The position numbers and the translations under genes are program-made. 24,436 nucleotides of DNA from contig URQO01000026.1 in NCBI GenBank assembly GCA_900550135.1, positions 1 through 24,436 on the forward strand. Direction: 5' to 3'. The stretch is from an uncultured Eubacterium sp. (GTDB lineage: Bacteria > Bacillota > Clostridia > Lachnospirales > Lachnospiraceae). This document shows, piece after piece, positions 1 through 6,942 of this stretch. How positions within the stretch are numbered: the stretch's first letter is position 1; each line of letters begins with the position of its first letter. The notes under the pieces are model-generated. The model was not told the DNA's origin, made no database searches, and was given only the letters and a program-made list of their open reading frames with translations.

Positions 1-1
1 A

Positions 2-325
2 CATATAACATGCAAAAACGGAAAGGTAACACAAAAAAGTGGTGAGATTGAAACTACAGTGACAATGGATCCAATGGATGCCTTAAGGGAACAACTTGAA
101 AAATACAAATCACCCAAAATCAAAGGCATGCCTACATTTACAGGTGGTTTTGTAGGATACTTTGGTTATGAAATGATAGGATATGCAGAGCCAAAGTTAA
201 ACTTAAAAGAAAGTGAAATTGATGATTATCATTTAATGTTGTTTGACAAAATTATTGCTTATGATCATTTAAGACAAAAGATAATGGTTATAGCCAACAT
301 GAAATCAAAAGAGGAAATGAGGTGA
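2..325 (+). pseudogene. trpE: anthranilate synthase component I (TrpE), N-terminal fragment without catalytic domain
   Basis: TrpE makes anthranilate from chorismate, using ammonia supplied by TrpG. The reading frame is open from base 2 (left edge of the window) and gives 107 residues that look like the N-terminal, tryptophan-binding domain. Seen motifs are FTGGFVGYFGYE and LMLFDKIIAYDHLRQK, typical of clostridial TrpE around residues 100-190 of about 490. The frame then ends at TGA 323-325, right after KSKEEMR. The chorismate-binding domain (roughly the last 280-300 residues) is absent, and trpG starts only 7 bases later. The AGGTGA ahead of trpG is intact, so the simplest reading is an internal deletion that kept the natural 3' end, or an assembly collapse. 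As it stands the product cannot be a working anthranilate synthase subunit. The true start lies outside the window. Confidence 0.8.
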
Positions 326-332
326 ATAAGTA

Positions 333-905
333 ATGGTTTTATTAATTGATAATTATGACAGTTTTTCTTATAACCTTGTTCAATTGATTGGAGAACTAAC
401 AAAGGGACAGGTTAAAGTAATAAGAAATGATGAGTGTACAATTTCAGATATTAAGGAAATGAATCCAAGTCACATTATTCTCTCCCCGGGTCCCGGAAAA
501 CCTGAAGATGCAGGAATATGTGAAGATGTTGTAAGACAGTTAAAGGGAGAATATTCAATTCTTGGTGTATGTCTGGGACATCAGGGTATATGCGAAGTTT
601 TTGGAGCAGAAGTTACTTATGCAAAAGAATTAATCCATGGAAAACAAAGTGATATGACAATTACTGAAAATGCTCCAATATTTAAAGGTCTTGATGGCAG
701 GTTTAAAGGAGCAAGATATCATTCATTATCAGCAAAAAAAGATACTATACCTGATGAGTTAAAGGTAATAGCAATAGATGAAAGAGACGGCGAAGTAATG
801 GCTGTTAAACACGAAAAATATGAAATATACGGATTACAGTTTCATCCTGAATCGGTATTAACGCCACAGGGCAAAACTATAGTTAAAAATTTCTTGGAAA
901 TATAG
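333..905 (+). CDS. trpG: anthranilate synthase component II, glutamine amidotransferase
   Basis: This class I glutamine amidotransferase releases ammonia from glutamine for TrpE. The 190 residues match the usual length. The catalytic triad is visible: nucleophile Cys80 in GVCLGHQG, and His171 and Glu173 in GLQFHPESVLTPQG. The oxyanion strand SPGPGKPEDAG is at 51-61. HPESVLTPQG is the TrpG/PabA signature rather than that of CarA or GuaA. The start at ATG 333 follows AGGTGA with 7-bp spacing, immediately after the trpE stop. Because the upstream trpE fragment lacks its catalytic domain, TrpG has no obvious partner here. It could also serve PabB for folate synthesis if a pabB exists elsewhere, as amphibolic TrpG/PabA proteins do in Bacillus. 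Confidence 0.96.
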   Translation: MVLLIDNYDSFSYNLVQLIGELTKGQVKVIRNDECTISDIKEMNPSHIILSPGPGKPEDAGICEDVVRQLKGEYSILGVCLGHQGICEVFGAEVTYAKELIHGKQSDMTITENAPIFKGLDGRFKGARYHSLSAKKDTIPDELKVIAIDERDGEVMAVKHEKYEIYGLQFHPESVLTPQGKTIVKNFLEI

Positions 906-915
906 GAGACAAATC

Positions 916-1926
916 ATGATAAAAGAAGCAATTGAAAAAATAGTAGAAGGACAGGACCTAACATTCAACGAAGCAAAAGAAGTTATGAATGAAATTATGA
1001 GTGGTGAAACACCGGATACATTAATTAGTGCGTATCTTGTAGCACTTAGAATGAAAGGGGAAACTATTGAAGAAATATCAGGTTCAGCCAGAGGTATGCG
1101 TGATAATGGAACAAAATTATTACATAACATGGATGTGCTTGAAATTGTAGGAACTGGTGGAGATAAGGCAAATACGTTTAATATTTCCACAACATCAGCA
1201 TTTGTAGCGGCAGCTGCAGGTTGCAAAGTTGCAAAACATGGAAACAGAGGAGTTTCAAGTAAGTCAGGAGCTGCCGATGTTTTAGAAGCATTAGGAGCAA
1301 ACATAACATTGGAACCTGAGCAAAGCAAAGAATTATTAGATAAAGTTGGTTTTTGTTTCTTATTTGCACAGAAATATCATCCGGCAATGAGGTTTGTAGG
1401 ACCTGTTAGAGGTGCTTTAGGACTTAGAACAATTTTTAATGTTTTAGGACCATTAACAAATCCGGCAGGAGCATCAATGGAAATTATTGGTGTGTATGAA
1501 GAAGAATTGGTAGAGCCTATTGCTCAGGTACTTTTAAAACTTGGAGTAAAAAAAGGTATGGTTGTATTTGGTCAGGATACAATGGATGAAATTACTCCTA
1601 GCGCAAAAACAACAGTTTGTGAAATTAGAAATGGTAAAACAAATTCTTACAAAATCAATCCTGAAGATTACGACATTTCCATTTGTAAAAAGTCTGATTT
1701 GGAAGGTGGAAACGGAGTAGAAAATGCTCAGATTACAAAGGAGATTTTAACCGGAAAAATTCAGGGACCAAAAAGAGATACAGTTTTGTTAAATGCAGGA
1801 GCATGTATTTATATCCAACGAGATGATATTACATATGAAGAGGCAATTAACATTGCAAGAGAAACAATAGACAGCGGAAAAGCTTACGAAAAATTACAGG
1901 CATACGTTGAAGAAAGTAACAAGTAA
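916..1926 (+). CDS. trpD: anthranilate phosphoribosyltransferase
   Basis: TrpD transfers the phosphoribosyl group of PRPP to anthranilate, the second step of tryptophan synthesis. The 336-residue length is normal. The PRPP/magnesium loop GTGGD is at 79-83, followed by ANTFNIST. KHGNRGVSSKSGAADVLEALG starts at 107, and the later FNVLGPLTNPA is also characteristic. The start is ATG 916 with AGGAG eight bases upstream, and the gap to trpG is 10 bp. It is a stand-alone TrpD, not fused to TrpG as in enterobacteria. Nothing looks damaged. Confidence 0.97.
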   Translation: MIKEAIEKIVEGQDLTFNEAKEVMNEIMSGETPDTLISAYLVALRMKGETIEEISGSARGMRDNGTKLLHNMDVLEIVGTGGDKANTFNISTTSAFVAAAAGCKVAKHGNRGVSSKSGAADVLEALGANITLEPEQSKELLDKVGFCFLFAQKYHPAMRFVGPVRGALGLRTIFNVLGPLTNPAGASMEIIGVYEEELVEPIAQVLLKLGVKKGMVVFGQDTMDEITPSAKTTVCEIRNGKTNSYKINPEDYDISICKKSDLEGGNGVENAQITKEILTGKIQGPKRDTVLLNAGACIYIQRDDITYEEAINIARETIDSGKAYEKLQAYVEESNK

Positions 1927-1935
1927 GGTAAAAAT

Positions 1936-2721
1936 ATGATTTTAGATAAATTAGCACAGTCAACAAAAAACAGGGTTAAACAGGAAAAAAAGACCATTTC
2001 TTTGGAAGTTGTAAAAAAACAGGCACTGGATATGCCAAAAGGAAAATTTGAATTTGAAAAAGCATTGGCTAAGCCGGGTATTAATTTTATTTGTGAAGTA
2101 AAAAAGGCTTCACCATCAAAAGGAATAATTGCTGAGAAATTTCCATATGTGGACATTGCAAAGGAATATGAAAAAGCAGGTGCAACATGTATCTCAGTTT
2201 TAACAGAACCAGAGTATTTTAAAGGTGATAAAAAATATTTAAAGGAAATAAGTGAAAATGTATCAATACCACTTATTAGAAAAGACTTTGTTATTGATGA
2301 ATATATGATATACGATGGAAAAATCCACGGTGCATCTTGTGTACTTTTAATATGTTCATTGCTGGATGAAGATACAATTAGAAAGTACATTGAAATCTGC
2401 GACAATCTTGGAATGTCAGCTTTAGTAGAGGCACACGATGAAGAAGAGGTTGAAAAGGCAATAAAAAGTGGTGCAAGAATAATCGGTGTAAATAACAGAG
2501 ATTTAAAAACATTTACAGTTGATATTGGAAACAGTGAAAGATTAAGAACACTTGTACCTGAGGATATTTTATTTGTAGCAGAAAGCGGAATAAAAAGTAA
2601 TGTAGAAATCGAGAGATTAAAAAAAGCTAAAGTAAATGGTGTCTTAATTGGGGAAACATTTATGAAAGCGGAAAATAAAAAACAAATGTTAGATGAATTA
2701 AAAGGAGAGAGCAATGAGTAA
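1936..2721 (+). CDS. trpC: indole-3-glycerol phosphate synthase
   Basis: This TIM-barrel enzyme closes the indole ring, converting CdRP to indole-3-glycerol phosphate. The 261 residues are the length of a monofunctional enzyme. Residues matching the known active site are Glu54 and Lys56 in CEVKKASPSKG, Lys116 in PLIRKDFVID, Glu165 in ALVEAHD, Asn186 in IGVNNRDL, and Glu216-Ser217 in AESGI. There is no C-terminal TrpF domain. trpF, which normally sits between trpC and trpB in many Firmicutes, is missing, because the trpC 3' end overlaps trpB by 8 bases. Phosphoribosylanthranilate isomerase must be encoded elsewhere if the pathway runs. Confidence 0.96.
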   Translation: MILDKLAQSTKNRVKQEKKTISLEVVKKQALDMPKGKFEFEKALAKPGINFICEVKKASPSKGIIAEKFPYVDIAKEYEKAGATCISVLTEPEYFKGDKKYLKEISENVSIPLIRKDFVIDEYMIYDGKIHGASCVLLICSLLDEDTIRKYIEICDNLGMSALVEAHDEEEVEKAIKSGARIIGVNNRDLKTFTVDIGNSERLRTLVPEDILFVAESGIKSNVEIERLKKAKVNGVLIGETFMKAENKKQMLDELKGESNE

Positions 2722-3898
2722 AGGTAGATTTGGAATACACGGTGGTCAATATGTTCCTGAAACACTTATGACAGCTGTAAATGAAGTTGAGGAAGCATAC
2801 AATTATTACAAAAATGATCCTGAATTTAATAAGGAATTAACAGAGCTTTTAAACAATTATGCAGGAAGACCTTCGTTATTGTATTATGCAGAAAAAATGA
2901 CTAAGGATTTAGGAGGGGCAAAGATTTATTTAAAAAGAGAAGATTTAAACCATACAGGTTCCCATAAAATCAACAATGTATTAGGTCAGGTTTTACTTGC
3001 AAAGAAAATGGGTAAAACAAGAGTTATAGCAGAAACAGGAGCAGGACAGCATGGTGTGGCAACGGCAACAGCAGCGGCACTTATGGATATGGAATGTGAA
3101 GTTTATATGGGAAAAGAAGACTGCGAACGTCAGGCATTAAATGTATTTAGAATGGAACTTTTAGGAGCAAAGGTTCACCCTGTTACAAGTGGAACAATGA
3201 CATTAAAAGATGCAGTAAATGAGGCAATGAGAGAGTGGACAAACAGAATGGATGATACATTATATGTGCTTGGTTCTGTTATGGGACCACACCCATTCCC
3301 AACAATTGTTAGAGATTTCCAGAGTGTTATCAGTAAAGAAATAAAGGAACAGATTTTTGAGGCTGAAGGAAGAATGCCTGATGCAGTTATTGCCTGTGTA
3401 GGTGGTGGCTCAAATGCCATGGGTGCATTTTACAATTTTATAAAAGATAAAGATGTTGCATTAATAGGATGTGAAGCTGCAGGACTTGGTGTTGATAACC
3501 CTAAAAATGCGGCAACAATAGCAAATGGTACAGAAGGCATTTTCCATGGAATGAAATCGTTATTCTGCCAAAATGAAGATGGACAGATTGCACCTGTTTA
3601 TTCTATTTCAGCAGGACTGGATTATCCTGGTATTGGACCGGAACATGCAAATCTTCATGATACAGGAAGAGCAAAATATGTTCCAATTACGGATGTGGAA
3701 GCTGTTGAGGCTTTTGAATATTTGTCAAGAACAGAAGGAATTATTCCTGCAATTGAAAGTTCACATGCCATTGCCTATGCAATGAAGTATGCAAAGACAC
3801 TTGATAAAGATAAAATTATAGTAGTTAATGTTTCAGGCCGTGGTGATAAAGACGTGGCTGCCATAGCAAGATATAGAGGAGTACAGATTTATGAGTAA
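2714..3898 (+). CDS. trpB: tryptophan synthase beta chain
   Basis: TrpB condenses indole with serine using PLP, in an alpha2beta2 complex with TrpA. The 394-residue protein has the PLP lysine Lys85 in HTGSHKINN, the catalytic Glu107 region AETGAGQHG, the phosphate-binding loop GGGSNAMG at 230-237, and the C-terminal SGRGDKD. It starts in an ATGAGTAA overlap with trpC, preceded by AAGGAGAG inside the trpC coding end, which suggests translational coupling. It is the TrpB1 type, paired with trpA next door. Confidence 0.97.
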   Translation: MSKGRFGIHGGQYVPETLMTAVNEVEEAYNYYKNDPEFNKELTELLNNYAGRPSLLYYAEKMTKDLGGAKIYLKREDLNHTGSHKINNVLGQVLLAKKMGKTRVIAETGAGQHGVATATAAALMDMECEVYMGKEDCERQALNVFRMELLGAKVHPVTSGTMTLKDAVNEAMREWTNRMDDTLYVLGSVMGPHPFPTIVRDFQSVISKEIKEQIFEAEGRMPDAVIACVGGGSNAMGAFYNFIKDKDVALIGCEAAGLGVDNPKNAATIANGTEGIFHGMKSLFCQNEDGQIAPVYSISAGLDYPGIGPEHANLHDTGRAKYVPITDVEAVEAFEYLSRTEGIIPAIESSHAIAYAMKYAKTLDKDKIIVVNVSGRGDKDVAAIARYRGVQIYE

Positions 3899-4661
3899 AG
3901 TAAGTGATGCATTTAAAAATGGAAAGGCTTTTATAGCTTTTTTAACAGGTGGAGATCCTGATTTAGAAACAACACAGAAATTAATAATAGAAATGGAAAA
4001 AAATGGAGCAGACATTATTGAAGTGGGAATTCCATTTTCTGATCCAATAGCAGAAGGACCTGTAATTCAGGAAGCTGATTTAAGAGCACTTCAGGGAGGC
4101 TGCACAACAGACAAGTTATTCGATGCCATAAAAGAAATAAAGGATCAGGTAAAAATTCCTTTAGTATTTATGACATATGTAAATGTAATTTATCGTTATG
4201 GAACAGAAAAGTTTATGAAAAGATGTGTGGAATGTGGAATTGCAGGAGTAATTGTACCTGACTGTCCATATGAAGAAAGAGATGAACTTGCACCATATTG
4301 TAAAGAAGCAGGAGTTGATTTGATTCCGCTTATTGCAACAACTTCAGAAGACAGAATTACAAAAATTGCAAAAACAGCTGAAGGTTTTGTTTATGTTGTA
4401 TCATCACTTGGAGTTACAGGTATAAGACAAAATATTACAACAGATTTAGGCGCAATGACAAAACTTGTAAAAGAAGCTACAGACGTACCTTGTGCAATTG
4501 GATTTGGTATAGAAAAACCTGAACAGGCAAAAAACGTGTGTCAGTATGCTGATGGAGCAATTGTTGGAAGTGCAATAGTAAAAATAGTTGCAAAATATGG
4601 CAAAGATAGTGTACCATATGTAGGAGAATACGTTAAAGAAATGAAATCAGCAATTATTTAA
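3891..4661 (+). CDS. trpA: tryptophan synthase alpha chain
   Basis: TrpA cleaves indole-3-glycerol phosphate to indole and glyceraldehyde 3-phosphate and channels the indole to TrpB. The 256-residue TIM barrel shows FLTGGDPD near the N terminus and IEVGIPFSDPIAEGP at 43-57. Glu44 corresponds to catalytic Glu49 of the enterobacterial enzyme. The second catalytic acid, Asp60 there, aligns with Glu55 here (AEGP instead of ADGP). The phosphate-binding end GFGIEKPEQA and GAIVGSAIV are present. It overlaps trpB by 8 bases (ATGAGTAA), which suggests translational coupling. Confidence 0.96.
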   Translation: MSKVSDAFKNGKAFIAFLTGGDPDLETTQKLIIEMEKNGADIIEVGIPFSDPIAEGPVIQEADLRALQGGCTTDKLFDAIKEIKDQVKIPLVFMTYVNVIYRYGTEKFMKRCVECGIAGVIVPDCPYEERDELAPYCKEAGVDLIPLIATTSEDRITKIAKTAEGFVYVVSSLGVTGIRQNITTDLGAMTKLVKEATDVPCAIGFGIEKPEQAKNVCQYADGAIVGSAIVKIVAKYGKDSVPYVGEYVKEMKSAII

Positions 4662-4670
4662 GGAGGCTAT

Positions 4671-5318
4671 ATGCAGAAAGGGTTTATTTTTGATGTAGAT
4701 GGCACAATTCTTGATTCAATGTCCATATGGATGAATGCAGGAGAGCGTTATTTAAACAGTATTGGTATAGCAATTGATTACAATTTGGCAGAGATTATGT
4801 TTGAGCAGACTATGAATGAGACCGCAGAATATTTAAAAGAGCGTCACGGCATAGACAAGTCAAATAAGGAGATTATTGATGGTATAAATAGCATGGTTTA
4901 TACATTTTATGAAAAAGAGGCTATGCCAAAGCCCGGAGTAATGGATTTTATTGAAAAAGCATATGCCAATAAAATACCAATGGTTGTGGCAACATCAACA
5001 GATGAACCTATGATAAAGGCGGCTTTTGATAGACTTAACCTTCACAAATACTTTAAGGAGATTCTTACAGCTACAGGAGTAGGCAGTGGAAAAGACAGAC
5101 CGGAGATTTTTAATATTGCAATGGAAAAGATGGACAGTGATATTGAAGAAACATGGTTGTTTGATGATGCATTTTATTCATTAAATACAGCTCACAATAT
5201 GGGAATAAAAACTGCCGGTGTATATGATTTTTCTGCTGAAGGCGAAACTGAAAAGATAAATAAGATTGTAGATATTTATATTCAGGATTGGGAAAAAGAA
5301 CAACCGGATATAATTTAA
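4671..5318 (+). CDS. HAD-superfamily hydrolase (beta-phosphoglucomutase-like phosphatase)
   Basis: This is a 215-residue haloacid-dehalogenase-fold phosphatase, subfamily IA. Motif I is FDVDGTILDS with Asp8 (nucleophile) and Asp10. Motif II is VVATSTD with Thr108/Ser109, the motif III lysine is Lys141 in GSGKDRPEIF, and motif IV is WLFDDAF with Asp165-Asp166. A helical cap follows motif I, as in the phosphoglycolate phosphatase/beta-PGM group. The start is ATG 4671 behind AAGGAGG, 9 bp after trpA, and the operon terminator follows it, so it is cotranscribed with the trp genes. The substrate cannot be told from sequence. A role in tryptophan synthesis is not established. Confidence 0.88.
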   Translation: MQKGFIFDVDGTILDSMSIWMNAGERYLNSIGIAIDYNLAEIMFEQTMNETAEYLKERHGIDKSNKEIIDGINSMVYTFYEKEAMPKPGVMDFIEKAYANKIPMVVATSTDEPMIKAAFDRLNLHKYFKEILTATGVGSGKDRPEIFNIAMEKMDSDIEETWLFDDAFYSLNTAHNMGIKTAGVYDFSAEGETEKINKIVDIYIQDWEKEQPDII

Positions 5319-5324
5319 ATTATT

Positions 5325-5359
5325 AAAAAGACTGACACAATAAAAGTGTTGGTTTTTTT
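5325..5359 (+). terminator. rho-independent terminator of the trp-HAD operon
   Basis: An 8-bp stem ACTGACAC (5331-5338) pairs with GTGTTGGT (5346-5353), with two G-U wobbles and a 7-base A-rich loop. A short upstream A run precedes it and TTTTTT follows. It lies just after the HAD gene stop. Confidence 0.8.
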
Positions 5360-5405
5360 CTGTTATATTATATTGAACAAATATGGTTCCTTTTCGTAAT
5401 TTCTG

Positions 5406-5433
5406 TTGAAAAATGAAGATAATGTTGTATAAT
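5406..5433 (+). promoter_or_regulatory. sigma-A-type promoter of the L,D-transpeptidase-like gene
   Basis: TTGAAA (5406-5411) and TATAAT (5428-5433) are separated by 16 bp. They lie between the trp operon terminator and the next gene, which starts 59 bases downstream of the -10 element. Confidence 0.72.
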
Positions 5434-5492
5434 AAATTAGTATGCGTGGGCAATAATGTGGTTTAACACAAAGTATTTATTGGAGTTTTAAA

Positions 5493-6881
5493 TTGGATAT
5501 TAAAAAGATTTTAGAAAGTAAAAAATTTAAAAATACTGCGATCACAATTATTGAAATATTAATTGTAGCCGGGATTATTTTTGGTGGACTGATGTTTGTT
5601 CAAAATAAAGTCAGCAATGAGGCGGATAAAGCTGCAGGAGTTGGTCAAAGTGGAAGAGACAAGTCCTCAAAGCAAAAAGAAAAAGGTTCAGACAATTATT
5701 ATATTGAAATAAACAAAAAGTTAAGAACTGTAATAGTATATCAGTATTCAAAAGACAAAAAATCAAAAAAGCCCATCAAATCTTTTAAATGTATGATAGG
5801 TGATAAACTTCCAAAGGGAAAGTTTAAGTACAGTACAAAGTACTCATGGATAAAAAATAATGGAAGCTGGCATAAAAATGCAACAGAAATTGGAACCAAC
5901 ATATGGATTTATTCTACATCATACAAGGACAAGTATGATTACAGAGTATCACTAAAATCTTACAAAGCCATCAACAAACAAAAGAAAACATCAGGAAGAT
6001 GTGTTGTTTTAAATGCAGAAGATTCTGCCTGGATATATAATCATCTTAAGAGTAGTACAGAGTTTGTTGTGAAAAAAGGAAAAAAAGGTGATAAAGTTCC
6101 AAATACATTTGAAAAGTATATTGTTCCCGATGGAAACTGTGGATGGGATCCAACGGACACATCATCAGACAATCCATACAAAAAGATAAAAAGCGAAACA
6201 GTTGTAAAAGGACTTGACACTATTAAAGTAGAAAGAGACCATAAGCCTGATTATTATGGAAATATCATTGCATGTAATGGAGATGGAAAATTTATTACCA
6301 ACAGACTTAAGTACAATGATATTGATTATAATACTGTAGGAACATACAAGGTAAAGTATAGCTATAAGGCAAAAAACGGTACTAAATACAACATATCTCA
6401 AAAGATAAAAGTTGTAGATACAACCCCACCACAGGTTAGATGTGGACAAAATCTTTATACTTTGCAGGTTTCCAGTAAAAGTCTTGCGGACATTGTAAAG
6501 GATGACAATGTAAAAAAAATTGAAAACATGGTTAAGGCCGGTGTATCAGCAGATGAACCAATTGTTGATGTTCAGGTATATACCGTTGAAAAGCAGCTAT
6601 TAAGACTTGATGAAAAGGTGCCTGTTGTAGTGAAGGCAAAAGATACATCAGGAAATGTTGGCTCCTGTCAGGTTATGTGTCAGATAAAATACACAAAATC
6701 AGCTACTGTCCGTAAAAAGGTAAAAGTTAATAAAGACTTTTTGAAGAAGAGAAAAAAACAGGCAGGAATTGAAGAGACAACAAAGAAAAAGAAGCAGCCT
6801 ACAAAAGAAGTAAACAAAAAAACAAATAAAGATAAAGAAACAGCATCCGTAAAGGAAACAACTTTCAAAAAGGCTGAATAA
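5493..6881 (+). CDS. membrane-anchored L,D-transpeptidase-like (YkuD-type) protein with Ig-like repeats and Lys-rich tail
   Basis: The 462-residue protein starts at TTG 5493 behind GGAG with a 7-base spacer; no ATG fits. Residues 15-36 form one membrane helix, so the bulk should be extracytoplasmic. Residues about 69-195 resemble a YkuD L,D-transpeptidase domain: YYIEINKKLRTVIVYQY at the start and TSGRCVVLNAEDSAWIY at 166-182 with Cys170. The usual SHGC[VI]R motif is degenerate (SGRCVV), and no upstream HG motif is obvious at IWIYST. Residues about 236-310 look like a DUF5011/Ig-like domain (YNTVGTYKVKYSY, VVDTTPP), with a second beta-rich segment up to about 400. The last 60 residues are very Lys/Thr-rich and disordered. 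It may crosslink or bind peptidoglycan. Enzyme activity is uncertain because of the altered motif. Confidence 0.75.
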   Translation: MDIKKILESKKFKNTAITIIEILIVAGIIFGGLMFVQNKVSNEADKAAGVGQSGRDKSSKQKEKGSDNYYIEINKKLRTVIVYQYSKDKKSKKPIKSFKCMIGDKLPKGKFKYSTKYSWIKNNGSWHKNATEIGTNIWIYSTSYKDKYDYRVSLKSYKAINKQKKTSGRCVVLNAEDSAWIYNHLKSSTEFVVKKGKKGDKVPNTFEKYIVPDGNCGWDPTDTSSDNPYKKIKSETVVKGLDTIKVERDHKPDYYGNIIACNGDGKFITNRLKYNDIDYNTVGTYKVKYSYKAKNGTKYNISQKIKVVDTTPPQVRCGQNLYTLQVSSKSLADIVKDDNVKKIENMVKAGVSADEPIVDVQVYTVEKQLLRLDEKVPVVVKAKDTSGNVGSCQVMCQIKYTKSATVRKKVKVNKDFLKKRKKQAGIEETTKKKKQPTKEVNKKTNKDKETASVKETTFKKAE

Positions 6882-6942
6882 TTCTTATAGTTAATTAGTT
6901 TAATAACTTTTTATATACATAAATTTTAGGAGGAAAATAGTT

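Noticed and set aside
1884..2765. Long open frame (293 codons) on the minus strand over trpC
   Set aside because: It lies antisense to a clear IGPS gene and its protein is low-complexity Ser/Phe/Ile, typical of shadows of AT-rich genes.
6882..6942. Possible T-box or terminator before leuS
   Set aside because: Only about 60 bases are available; the AGTTA/TAACT pair is five bases long and no T-box sequence is seen.
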